Origin: Chrysomallon squamiferum
Lineage: Eukaryota > Mollusca > Gastropoda > Neomphalida > Peltospiridae
Assembly (NCBI GenBank): GCA_012295275.1
Contig: CM022665.1
Coordinates: 31,118,957 to 31,182,956 of the forward strand
Reading direction: 5' to 3'
DNA length: 64,000 nucleotides
Positions 22,811 to 34,829 of the stretch are shown one piece after another. Under the pieces are notes generated by a model, which was not told the DNA's origin, ran no database searches, and saw only the letters and a list, made by a program, of their open reading frames with translations. Positions within the stretch are counted from its first letter, which is position 1; every line of letters begins with the position of its first letter. The position numbers and the translations under genes are program-made.

Positions 22811-25800
22811 TGCCCAGAACATTGTTAGACAATGTGTGCTGTTGTTGTAGTGGTAACACACTAGGGATACCCATATTTATTGTTATCAGACGTTGACTAC
22901 ATTTCTGCTGTTGTTGTAGTGGTAAAAAACTAGTGATAACCATATTTATTGTTGTCAGACATTGACTACATGTCTGTTGTTGTAGTGGTAAAACACTAGT
23001 GATAACCATATTTATTGTTGTTGTCAGACACAGACTATATGTCTGCTGTTGTAGTGTTAAAACACTAGGGATACCCATATTTATTGTTGTCAGACACTGA
23101 CTACATGTCTGCTGTTGTTGTACTGGTAAAACACTAGTGATACCCATATTTATTGTTGTCAGACATCATCTACGTGTCTGCCGTTGTTGTAGTGGTAAAA
23201 CACTAGGGATATCCATATTTATTGTTGTCAGACATCGACTACATGTCTGCTATTGTTGTAGTGGTAAAACACTAGGGATACCCATATTTATTGTTGTTGT
23301 CAGACACACACTACATGTCTTCTGTTGTTGTAGTGGTAAAACACTAGGGATACCCATATTTATTGTCAGACATTGACTACATGTCTGTTGTTGTAGTGGT
23401 AAAACACTAGTGATACCCATATTTATTGTTGTCAGACATTGACTACATGTCTGCTATTGTTGTAGTGGTAAAACACTAGTGATATCCATATTTATTGTTG
23501 TCAGACATCGACTACATGTCTGCTGTTGTTGTAGTGGTAAAACACTAGGGATACCCATATTTATTGTTGTCAGACATCGACTACATGTCTGCCGTTGTTA
23601 TAGTGGTAAAACACTAGGGATACCCATATTTATTGTTGTTGTCAGACACAGACTACATGTCTGCTGTTGTTGTAGTGGTAAAACACTAGGGATACCAATA
23701 TTCATTGTTGTCAGACATCCACTACATGTCTGCTATTGTTGTAGTGGTAAAACACTAGGGATACCCATATTTATTGTTGTCAGACATTGACTACATGTCT
23801 GTTGTTATAGTGGTAAAACACTAGGGATACCCATATTTATTGTTGTCAGACATTGACTATGTGTCTGCCGTTGTTGTAGTGGTAAAACACTAGGGATACC
23901 CATATTTATTGTTGTCAGATATTGACTACATGTCTGCTGTTGTTATAGTGGTAAAACACTAGGGATACCCATATTTATTGTTGTTGTCAGACACACACTA
24001 CATGTCTGCTGTTGTTTTAGTGGTAAAACACTAGGGATACCCATATTTATTGTTGTCAGACATTGACTACATGTCTGTTGTTGTAGTGGTAAAACACTAG
24101 TGATAACCATATTTATTGTTGTTGTCAGACACAGACTATATGTCTGCTGTTGTTGTAGTGTTAAAACACTAGGGATACCCATATTTATTGTTGTCAGACA
24201 TTGACTACATGTCTGCTGTTGTTGTAGTGGTAAAACACTAGTGATACCCATATTTATTGTTGTCAGACATCATCTACGTGTCTGCCGTTGTTGTAGTGGT
24301 AAAACACTAGGGATATCCATATTTATTGTTGTCAGACATCGACTACATGTCTGCCATTGTTGTAGTGGTAAAACACTAGGGATACCCATATTTATTGTTG
24401 TTGTCAGACACACACTACATGTCTTCTGTTGTTGTAGTGGTAAAACACTAGGGATACCCATATTTATTGTTGTCAGACATCGACTACATGTCTGCTGTTG
24501 TTGTAGTGGTAAAACACTAGGGATACCCATATTTATTGTTGTCAGACATCGACTACATGTCTGCCGTTGTTATAGTGGTAAAACACTAGGGATACCCATA
24601 TTTATTGTTGTTGTCAGACACAGACTACATGTCTGCTGTTGTTGTAGTGGTAAAACACTAGGGATACCAATATTCATTGTTGTCAGACATCCACTACATG
24701 TCTGCTATTGTTGTAGTGGTAAAACACTAGGGATACCCATATTTATTGTTGTCAGACATTGACTACATGTCTGTTGTTATAGTGGTAAAACACTAGGGAT
24801 ACCCATATTTATTGTTGTCAGATATTGACTATGTGTCTGCCGTTGTTGTAGTGGTAAAACACTAGGGATACCCATATTTATTGTTGTCAGATATTGACTA
24901 CATGTCTGCTGTTGTTATAGTGGTAAAACACTAGGGATACCCATATTTATTGTTGTTGTCAGACACACACTACATGTCTGCTGTTGTTTTAGTGGTAAAA
25001 CACTAGGGATACCCATATTTATTGTTGTCAGACATTGACTACATGTCTGTTGTTGTAGTGGTAAAACACTAGTGATAACCATATTTATTGTTGTTGTCAG
25101 ACACAGACTATATGTCTGCTGTTGTTGTAGTGTTAAAACACTAGGGATACCCATATTTATTGTTGTCAGACATTGACTACATGTCTGCTGTTGTTGTAGT
25201 GGTAAAACACTAGTGATACCCATATTTATTGTTGTCAGACATCATCTACGTGTCTGCCGTTGTTGTAGTGGTAAAACACTAGGGATATCCATATTTATTG
25301 TTGTCAGACATCGACTACATGTCTGCTGTTGTTGTAGTTAGGGATACCCATATTTATTGTTGTCAGTGGTTGTAGTGGTAAAACACTAGGGATACCCATA
25401 TTTATTGTTGTTGTCAGACACACACTACATGTCTTCTGTTGTTGTAGTGGTAAAACACTAGGGATACCCATATTGTTGTCAGACACTGACTACGTCTGTT
25501 GTTATAGTGTTAAAACACTAGGGATACCCATATTTATTGTCAGACATTGACTACATGTCTGTTGTTATAGTGGTAAAACACTAGTGATACCCATATTTAT
25601 TGTTGTCAGACATTGACTACATGTCTGCTGTTGTTGTAGTGGTAAAACACTAGGGATACCAATATTCATTGTTGTCAGACATCCACTACATGTCTGCTGT
25701 TGTTGTAGTGGTAAAACACTAGGGATACCCATATTTATTGTTGTCAGACATTGACTATGTGTCTGCTGTTGTTGTAGTGGTAAAACACTAGGGATACCCA

Positions 25801-26298
25801 TATTTATTGTTGTCAGACATTGACTACATGTCTGCTGTTATAGTGGTAAAACACTAGGGATACCCATATTTATTGTTGTCAGACATTGACTACATGTCTG
25901 CTGTTGTTGTAGTGGTAAAACACTAGTGATACCCATATTTATTGTTATCAGACATCATCTACATGTCTGCTGTTGTTGTAGTGGTAAAACACTAGGGATA
26001 CCCATATTTATTGTTGTCAGACATTGACTACATGTCTGCTGTTGTTGTAGTGGTAAAACACTAGGGATACCCATATTTATTTCTGCTGTTGTTGTATTGG
26101 GATCAGACATTGACTACATGTCTGACATTGAGACATACATGTCTGCTGTTGTTGTAGTGGTAAAACACTAGTGATACCCATATTTATTGTTGTCAGACAT
26201 TGACTACATGTCTGCTGTTGTTGTAGTGGTAAAACACTAGGGATACCCATATTTATTGTTGTCAGACATTGACTACATGTCTGCTGTTGTTGTAGTGG
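22800..26298 (-). repeat. Hairpin satellite array A (66/69/72-bp units, about 50 copies)
   Basis: Tandem units of 69 bp, with 66- and 72-bp variants made by loss or gain of one GTT/TTG triplet. On the plus strand each unit has TAGTG-(6 nt)-CACTA, then GGATACCCATATTTATTGTT, then CAGACAT-(7 nt)-ATGTCTG, giving two potential hairpins per unit. Because unit lengths are multiples of three, frames stay open over several units on both strands (minus: 22-24-residue repeats like MGIPSVLPLQQQQTCSQC). No gene is implied. A 972-bp higher-order repeat is visible (23943-24251 repeats at 24915-25223; 24241 onward repeats at 25213 until about 25330), and a related copy begins near 23137. The same satellite, opposite orientation, occupies 61657-64000. 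The right edge is lost in the assembly gap. Confidence 0.97.
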
Positions 26299-26498
26299 NN
26301 NNNNNNNNNNNNNNNNNNNNNNNNNNNNNNNNNNNNNNNNNNNNNNNNNNNNNNNNNNNNNNNNNNNNNNNNNNNNNNNNNNNNNNNNNNNNNNNNNNNN
26401 NNNNNNNNNNNNNNNNNNNNNNNNNNNNNNNNNNNNNNNNNNNNNNNNNNNNNNNNNNNNNNNNNNNNNNNNNNNNNNNNNNNNNNNNNNNNNNNNNN
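26299..26498. other. Assembly gap, 200 N
   Basis: Exactly 200 unknown bases separate the hairpin satellite from the 800-bp array. The round number suggests a placeholder, so the true distance and relative orientation of the two sides are not proven. Confidence 0.99.
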
Positions 26499-29400
26499 AA
26501 TGGTGAACAGAAATGCGTGTTAATTTTTGAAGATGAAATTAATAAAAAGGAAAAATAAAAGTATTTTCTTTACAAAAAGTAATTAAAATAGAATGAAACA
26601 ACTTAATAGTAATAATGTTAATAAAAATAATATTATTAGTGATAGTAGTGATAATGACAGTATTATATTTAATTAAAACATCATCATCATCATGAAAGAA
26701 TTTAAGAACAAGATATGATTAAAATAGTAAGAGTAATACTAGTAATCATGGAATTAATTTTGTATTTCTTTTAATGTTCGTTACATGAACTACTGACATA
26801 TTTACATTTGTTTTCACAGGATGAGAAGAGGCAACTGAAGAGGATAATCTACACATGCACCTTCTGGTTAAGAATGGTGCATGCGAAGGACATCACTAAA
26901 ACGGTAAACAGAAATGCCTGTACAAATTGTGAAGAACAAATGAAAAAAGTGAAGAATAAAAATATTTGGTTTAGAAAAAGTGATCAAAATAAAATGAAAT
27001 ATATTAATAGGAATACAAATAATAATAGTGGTAGCATTGAGAATGACAACAATAATGATCTCAAGAACAATAACAACGATGACATCATCATCATTATCAA
27101 AGGGAGTAATAAGTATTATCATTATGATCATAGTAAAGAGGGTAACTCTAGTAATGATGTAACTAATTTTATATTTTATTGAAGTTTCATCAATTTAATT
27201 CTGACATTTCTATCGTTTCTTTTCTCAGGATGAGAAGAGGAGAATCTACACATGCACCTTCTGGTTAAGAATCGTGCATGGGAAGAACATCAGCTAAATG
27301 GTGAACAGAAATGCGTGTTAATTTTTTGAAGATGAAATTAATAAAAAGGAAAAATAAAAGTATTTTCTTTACAAAAAAGTAATTAAAATAGAATGAAACA
27401 ACTTAATAGTAATAATGTTAATAAAAATAATATTATTAGTGATAGTAGTGATAATGACAGTATTATATTTAATTAAAACATCATCATCATCATGAAAGAG
27501 AATTTAAGAACAAGATATGATTAAAACAGTAAGAGTAATACTAGTAATCATGGAATTAATTTTGTATTTCTTTTAATGTTCGTTACATGAACTACTGACA
27601 TATTTACATTTGTTTTCACAGGATGAGAAGAGGCAACTGAAGAGGATAATCTACACATGCACCTTCTGGTTAAGAATGGTGCATGCGAAGGACATCACCA
27701 AAACGGTAAACAGAAATGCCTGTACAAATTGTGAAGAACAAATGAAAAAAAAAAGAAGAATAAAAATATTTGGTTTACAAAAAGTGATCAAAATAAAATG
27801 AAATATATTAATAGGAATACAAATAATAATAGTGGTAGCATTGAGAATGACAACAATAATGATCTCAAGAACAATAACAACGATGACATCATCATCATTA
27901 TCAAAGGGAATAATAAACGATGATGATAATAATAATGGTAGCACTATTAATGATGGAATTAATTTTATATTTTTTCAGGTTTCATAATGAAATACTGACA
28001 TTTCTACGGTTTGCTTTCTCAGGACGAGAAGAGGAAAATGAAGAGGAGAATCTACACATGCACCTTCTGGTTAAGAATGGTGTATGCGAAGGACATCAGC
28101 TAAATGGTGAACAGAAATGCGTCTACATTTTTTGAAGATGAAATAAAAAAAAGGAAAAATAAAAGTATTTTCTTTACAAAAAGTAATTAAAATAGAATGA
28201 AACAACTTAATAGTAATAATGCTAATAAAAATAATATTATTAGTGATAGTAGTGATAATGACAGTATTATATTTAATTAAAACATCATCATCATCATGAA
28301 AGAATTTAAGAACAAGATATGATTAAAATAGTAAGAGTAATACTAGTAATCATGGAATTAATTTTGTATTTCTTTTAATGTTCGTTACATGAACTACTGA
28401 CATATTTACATTTGTTTTCACAGGATGAGAAGAGGAAACTGAAGAGGACAATCTACACATGCACCTTCTGGTTAAGAATGGTGCATGCGAAGGACATCAC
28501 CAAAACGGTAAACAGAACTGCCAATACAATTTGTGAAGAACAAATGAAAAAAGTGAAGAATACAAATATTTGGTTTACAAAAAGTGATCAAAATAAAATG
28601 AAATATATTAATAGTAATACAAATAATAATAGTGGTAGCATTGAGAATGACAACAATAATGATCTCAAGAACAATAACAACGATGACATCATCATCATTA
28701 TCAAAGGGAGTAATAAGTATTATCATTATGATCATAGTAAAGAGGGTAACTCTAGTAATGATGTAACTAATTTTATATTTTATTGAAGTTTCATCAATTT
28801 AATTCTGACATTTCTATCGTTTCTTTTCTCAGGATGAGAAGAGGAGAATCTACACATGCACCTTCTGGTTAAGAATCGTGCATGGGAAGAACATCAGCTA
28901 AATGGTGAACAGAAATGCGTGTTAATTTTTTGAAGATGAAATTAATAAAAAGGAAAAATAAAAGTATTTTCTTTACAAAAAGTAATTAAAATAGAATGAA
29001 ACAACTTAATAGTAATAATGTTAATAAAAATAATATTATTAGTGATAGTAGTGATAATGACAGTATTATATTTAATTAAAACATCATCATCATCATGAAA
29101 GAATTTAAGAACAAGATATGATTAAAATAGTAAGAGTAATACTAGTAATCATGGAATTAATTTTGTATTTCTTTTAATGTTCGTTACATGAACTACTGAC
29201 ATATTTACATTTGTTTTCACAGGATGAGAAGAGGAAACTGAAGAGGACAATCTACACATGCACCTTCTGGTTAAGAATGGTGCATGCGAAGGACATCACC
29301 AAAACGGTAAACAGAACTGCCAATACAATTTGTGAAGAACAAATGAAAAAAGTGAAGAATACAAATATTTGGTTTACAAAAAGTGATCAAAATAAAATGA

Positions 29401-32400
29401 AATATATTAATAGTAATACAAATAATAATAGTGGTAGCATTGAGAATGACAACAATAATGATCTCAAGAACAATAACAACGATGACATCATCATCATTAT
29501 CAAAGGGAGTAATAAGTATTATCATTATGATCATAGTAAAGAGGGTAACTCTAGTAATGATGTAACTAATTTTATATTTTATTGAAGTTTCATCAATTTA
29601 ATTCTGACATTTCTATCGTTTCTTTTCTCAGGATGAGAAGAGGAGAATCTACACATGCACCTTCTGGTTAAGAATGGTGCATGGGAAGAACATCAGCTAA
29701 ATGGTGAACAGAAATGCGTGTTAATTTTTTGAAGATGAAATTAATAAAAAGGAAAAATAAAAGTATTTTCTTTACAAAAAGTAATTAAAATAGAATGAAA
29801 CAACTTAATAGTAATAATGTTAATAAAAATAATATTATTAGTGATAGTAGTGATAATGACAGTATTATATTTAATTAAAACATCATCATCATCATGAAAG
29901 AGAATTTAAGAACAAGATATGATTAAAACAGTAAGAGTAATACTAGTAATCATGGAATTAATTTTGTATTTGTTTTAACGTTCGTTACATGAACTACTGA
30001 CATATTTACATTTGTTTTCACAGGATGAGAAGAGGAAGGTGAAGAGGATAATCTACACATGCACCTTCTGGTTAAGAATGGTGCATGCGAAGGACATCAC
30101 TAAAACGGTAAACAGAAATGCCTGTACAAATTGTGAAGAACAAATGAAAAAAGTGAAGAATAAAAATATTTGGTTTACAAAAAGTGATGAAAATAAAATG
30201 AAATATATTAATAGGAATACAAATAATAATAGTGGTAGCATTGAGAATGACAACAATAATGATCTCAAGAACAATAACAACGATGACATCATCATCATTA
30301 TCAAAGGGAATAATAAACGATGATGATAATAATAATGGTAGCACTATTAATGATGGAATTAATTTTATATTTTTTCAGGTTTCATAATGAAATACTGACA
30401 TTTCTACGGTTTGCTTTCTCAGGACGAGAAGAGGAAAATGAAGAGGAGAATCTACACATGCACCTTCTGGTTAAGAATGGTGTATGCGAAGGACATCAGC
30501 TAAATGGTGAACAGAAATGCGTCTACATTTTTTGAAGATGAAATAAAAAAAAGGAAAAATAAAAGTATTTTCTTTACAAAAAGTAATTAAAATAGAATGA
30601 AACAACTTAATAGTAATAATGCTAATAAAAATAATATTATTAGTGATAGTAGTGATAATGACAGTATTATATTTAATTAAAACATCATCATCATCATGAA
30701 AGAATTTAAGAACAAGATATGATTAAAATAGTAAGAGTAATACTAGTAATCATGGAATTAATTTTGTATTTCTTTTAATGTTCGTTACATGAACTACTGA
30801 CATATTTACATTTGTTTTCACAGGATGAGAAGAGGAAGGTGAAGAGGATAATCTACACATGCACCTTCTGGTTAAGAATGGTGCATGCGAAGGACATCAC
30901 CAAAACGGTAAACAGAAATGCCTGTACAAATTGTGAAGAACAAATGAAAAAAAAAAAAAGAATAAAAATATTTTGTTTACAAAAAGTGATGAAAATAAAA
31001 TGAAATATATTAATAGGAATACAAATAGTGGTAGCATTGAGAATGACAACAATAATGATCTCAAGAACAATAACAACGATGACATCATCATCATTATCAA
31101 AGGGAATAATAAACGATGATGATAATAATAATGGTAGCACTATTAATGATGGAATTAATTTTATATTTTTTCAGGTTTCATAATGAAATACTGACATTTC
31201 TACGGTTTGCTTTCTCAGGACGAGAAGAGGAAAATGAAGAGGAGAATCTACACATGCACCTTCTGGTTAAGAATGGTGTATGCGAAGGACATCAGCTAAA
31301 TGGTGAACAGAAATGCGTCTACATTTTTTGAAGATGAAATAAAAAAAAGGAAAAATAAAAGTATTTTCTTTACAAAAAGTAATTAAAATAGAATGAAACA
31401 ACTTAATAGTAATAATGCTAATAAAAATAATATTATTAGTGATAGTAGTGATAATGACAGTATTATATTTAATTAAAACATCATCATCATCATGAAAGAA
31501 TTTAAGAACAAGATATGATTAAAATAGTAAGAGTAATACTAGTAATCATGGAATTAATTTTGTATTTCTTTTAATGTTCGTTACATGAACTACTGACATA
31601 TTTACATTTGTTTTCACAGGATGAGAAGAGAAAACTGAAGAGGACAATCTACACATGCACCTTCTGGTTAAGAATGGTGCATGCGAAGGACATCACCAAA
31701 ACGGTAAACAGAACTGCCAATACAATTTGTGAAGAACAAATGAAAAAAGTGAAGAATACAAATATTTGGTTTACAAAAAGTGATCAAAATAAAATGAAAT
31801 ATATTAATAGTAATACAAATAATAATAGTGGTAGCATTGAGAATGACAACAATAATGATCTCAAGAACAATAACAACGATGACATCATCATCATTATCAA
31901 AGGGAGTAATAAGTATTATCATTATGATCATAGTAAAGAGGGTAACTCTAGTAATGATGTAACTAATTTTATATTTTATTGAAGTTTCATCAATTTAATT
32001 CTGACATTTCTATCGTTTCTTTTCTCAGGATGAGAAGAGGAAAATGAAGAGGAGAATCTACACATGCACCTTCTGGTTAAGAATGGTGCATGGGAAGAAC
32101 ATCAGCTAAATGGTGAACAGAAATGCGTGTTCATTTTTTGAAGATGAAATAAATAAAAAGGAAAAATAAAAGTATTTTCTTTACAAAAAGTAATTAAAAT
32201 AGAATGAAACAACTTAATAGTAATAATGTTAATAAAAATAATATTATTAGTGATAGTAGTGATAATGACAGTATTATATTTAATTAAAACATCATCATCA
32301 TCATGAAAGAGAATTTAAGAACAAGATATGATTAAAACAGTAAGAGTAATACTAGTAATCATGGAATTAATTTTGTATTTGTTTTAACGTTCGTTACATG

Positions 32401-34829
32401 AACTACTGACATATTTACATTTGTTTTCACAGGATGAGAAGAGGAAGGTGAAGAGGATAATCTACACATGCACCTTCTGGTTAAGAATGGTGCATGCGAA
32501 GGACATCACTAAAACGGTAAACAGAAATGCCTGTACAAATTGTGAAGAACAAATGAAAAAAGTGAAGAATAAAAATATTTGGTTTACAAAAAGTGATGAA
32601 AATAAAATGAAATATATTAATAGGAATACAAATAATAATAGTGGTAGCATTGAGAATGACAACAATAATGATCTCAAGAACAATAACAACGATGACATCA
32701 TCATCATTATCAAAGGGAATAATAAACGATGATGATAATAATAATGGTAGCACTATTAATGATGGAATTAATTTTATATTTTTTCAGGTTTCATAATGAA
32801 ATACTGACATTTCTACGGTTTGCTTTCTCAGGACGAGAAGAGGAAAATGAAGAGGAGAATCTACACATGCACCTTCTGGTTAAGAATGGTGTATGCGAAG
32901 GACATCAGCTAAATGGTGAACAGAAATGCGTCTACATTTTTTGAAGATGAAATAAAAAAAAAGGAAAAATAAAAGTATTTTCTTTACAAAAAGTAATTAA
33001 AATAGAATGAAACAACTTAATAGTAATAATGCTAATAAAAATAATATTATTAGTGATAGTAGTGATAATGACAGTATTATATTTAATTAAAACATCATCA
33101 TCATCATGAAAGAATTTAAGAACAAGATATGATTAAAATAGTAAGAGTAATACTAGTAATCATGGAATTAATTTTGTATTTCTTTTAATGTTCGTTACAT
33201 GAACTACTGACATATTTACATTTGTTTTCACAGGATGAGAAGAGGAAACTGAAGAGGACAATCTACACATGCACCTTCTGGTTAAGAATGGTGCATGCGA
33301 AGGACATCACCAAAACGGTAAACAGAACTGCCAATACAATTTGTGAAGAACAAATGAAAAAAGTGAAGAATACAAATATTTGGTTTACAAAAAGTGATCA
33401 AAATAAAATGAAATATATTAATAGTAATACAAATAATAATAGTGGTAGCATTGAGAATGACAACAATAATGATCTCAAGAACAATAACAACGATGACATC
33501 ATCATCATTATCAAAGGGAGTAATAAGTATTATCATTATGATCATAGTAAAGAGGGTAACTCTAGTAATGATGTAACTAATTTTATATTTTATTGAAGTT
33601 TCATCAATTTAATTCTGACATTTCTATCGTTTCTTTTCTCAGGATGAGAAGAGGAGAATCTACACATGCACCTTCTGGTTAAGAATGGTGCATGGGAAGA
33701 ACATGAGCTAAATGGTGAACAGAAATGCGTGATAATTTTTTGAAGATGAAATTAATAAAAAGGAAAAATAAAAGTATTTTCTTTACAAAAAGTAATTAAA
33801 ATAGAATGAAACAACTTAATAGTAATAATGTTAATAAAAATAATATTATTAGTGATAGTAGTGATAATGACAGTATTATATTTAATTAAAACATCATCAT
33901 CATCATGAAAGAGAATTTAAGAACAAGATATGATTAAAACAGTAAGAGTAATACTAGTAATCATGGAATTAATTTTGTATTTGTTTTAATGTTCGTTACA
34001 TGAACTACTGACATATTTACATTTGTTTTCACAGGATGAGAAGAGGAAACTGAAGAGGACAATCTACACATGCACCTTCTGGTTAAGAATGGTGCATGCG
34101 AAGGACATCACCAAAACGGTAAACAGAAATGCCTGTACAATTTGTGAAGAACAAATGAAAAAAGTGCAGAATAAAAATATTTGGTTTACAAAAAGTGATC
34201 AAAATAAAATGAAATATATTAATAGTAATACAAATAATAATAGTGGTAGCATTGAGAATGACAACAATGATGATCTCAAGAACAATAACAACGATGACAT
34301 CATCATCATTATCAAAGGGAATAATAAACGATGATGATGATAATAGTGAGGGTAACTCTAGTAATGATGATGGAATTAATTTTATATTTTTTTGAAATTT
34401 CATAATTTAATACTGACATTTCTACGGTTTGCTTTCTCAGGACGACAAGAGGAAAATGAAGAGGAGAATCTACACATGCACCTTCTGGTTAAGAATGGTG
34501 CATGCGAAGGACATCACCTAAATGGTAAACAGAAATGCGTGTTCGTTTTTTGAAGATGAAATTAATAAAAAGGAAAAATAAAAGTTATTTCTTTACAAAA
34601 AGTAATTAAAATAGAATGAAACAACTTAATAGTAATAATGTTAATAAAAATAATACTATTAGTGACAGTATTATATTTAATTAAAACACGTCATCATCAT
34701 GAAAGAGAATTTAAGAACAAGATATGATTAAAACAGTAAGAGTAATACTAGTAATCATGGAATTAATTTTGTATTTGTTTTAATGTTCCTTACATGAACT
34801 ACTGACATATTTACATTTGTTTTCACAGG
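26499..34829 (+). repeat. Giant tandem array, part 1: about 800-bp units, 10 copies
   Basis: Unit starts, taken at the GATGAGAAGAGG block after TTTTCACAG, fall near 26820, 27622, 28423, 29223, 30024, 30823, 31620, 32433, 33234 and 34034. Spacing is 796-813 bp. Each unit is a dimer of diverged modules of about 400 bp: module A (GATGAG-type cassette) and module B (GACGAG or GATGAG cassette ending in TAA). Two A-B linker types, X (with TATTATCATTATGATCATAG) and Y (with ACGATGATGATAATAATAAT), occur in the order X Y X X Y Y X Y X Y-like. Copies are near-identical apart from short A-run indels. Linkers are rich in ATC, AAT and GAT triplets. No conventional gene or transposase is visible. Confidence 0.95.

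Noticed and set aside
22840-26298. Possible CRISPR array (regular repeats of about 69 bp with hairpins)
   Set aside because: Units are contiguous and similar along their whole length with no unique spacers, and the context is animal nuclear DNA.
26256-26558. Open frame spanning the N gap
   Set aside because: It is formed only by treating 200 unknown bases as open.
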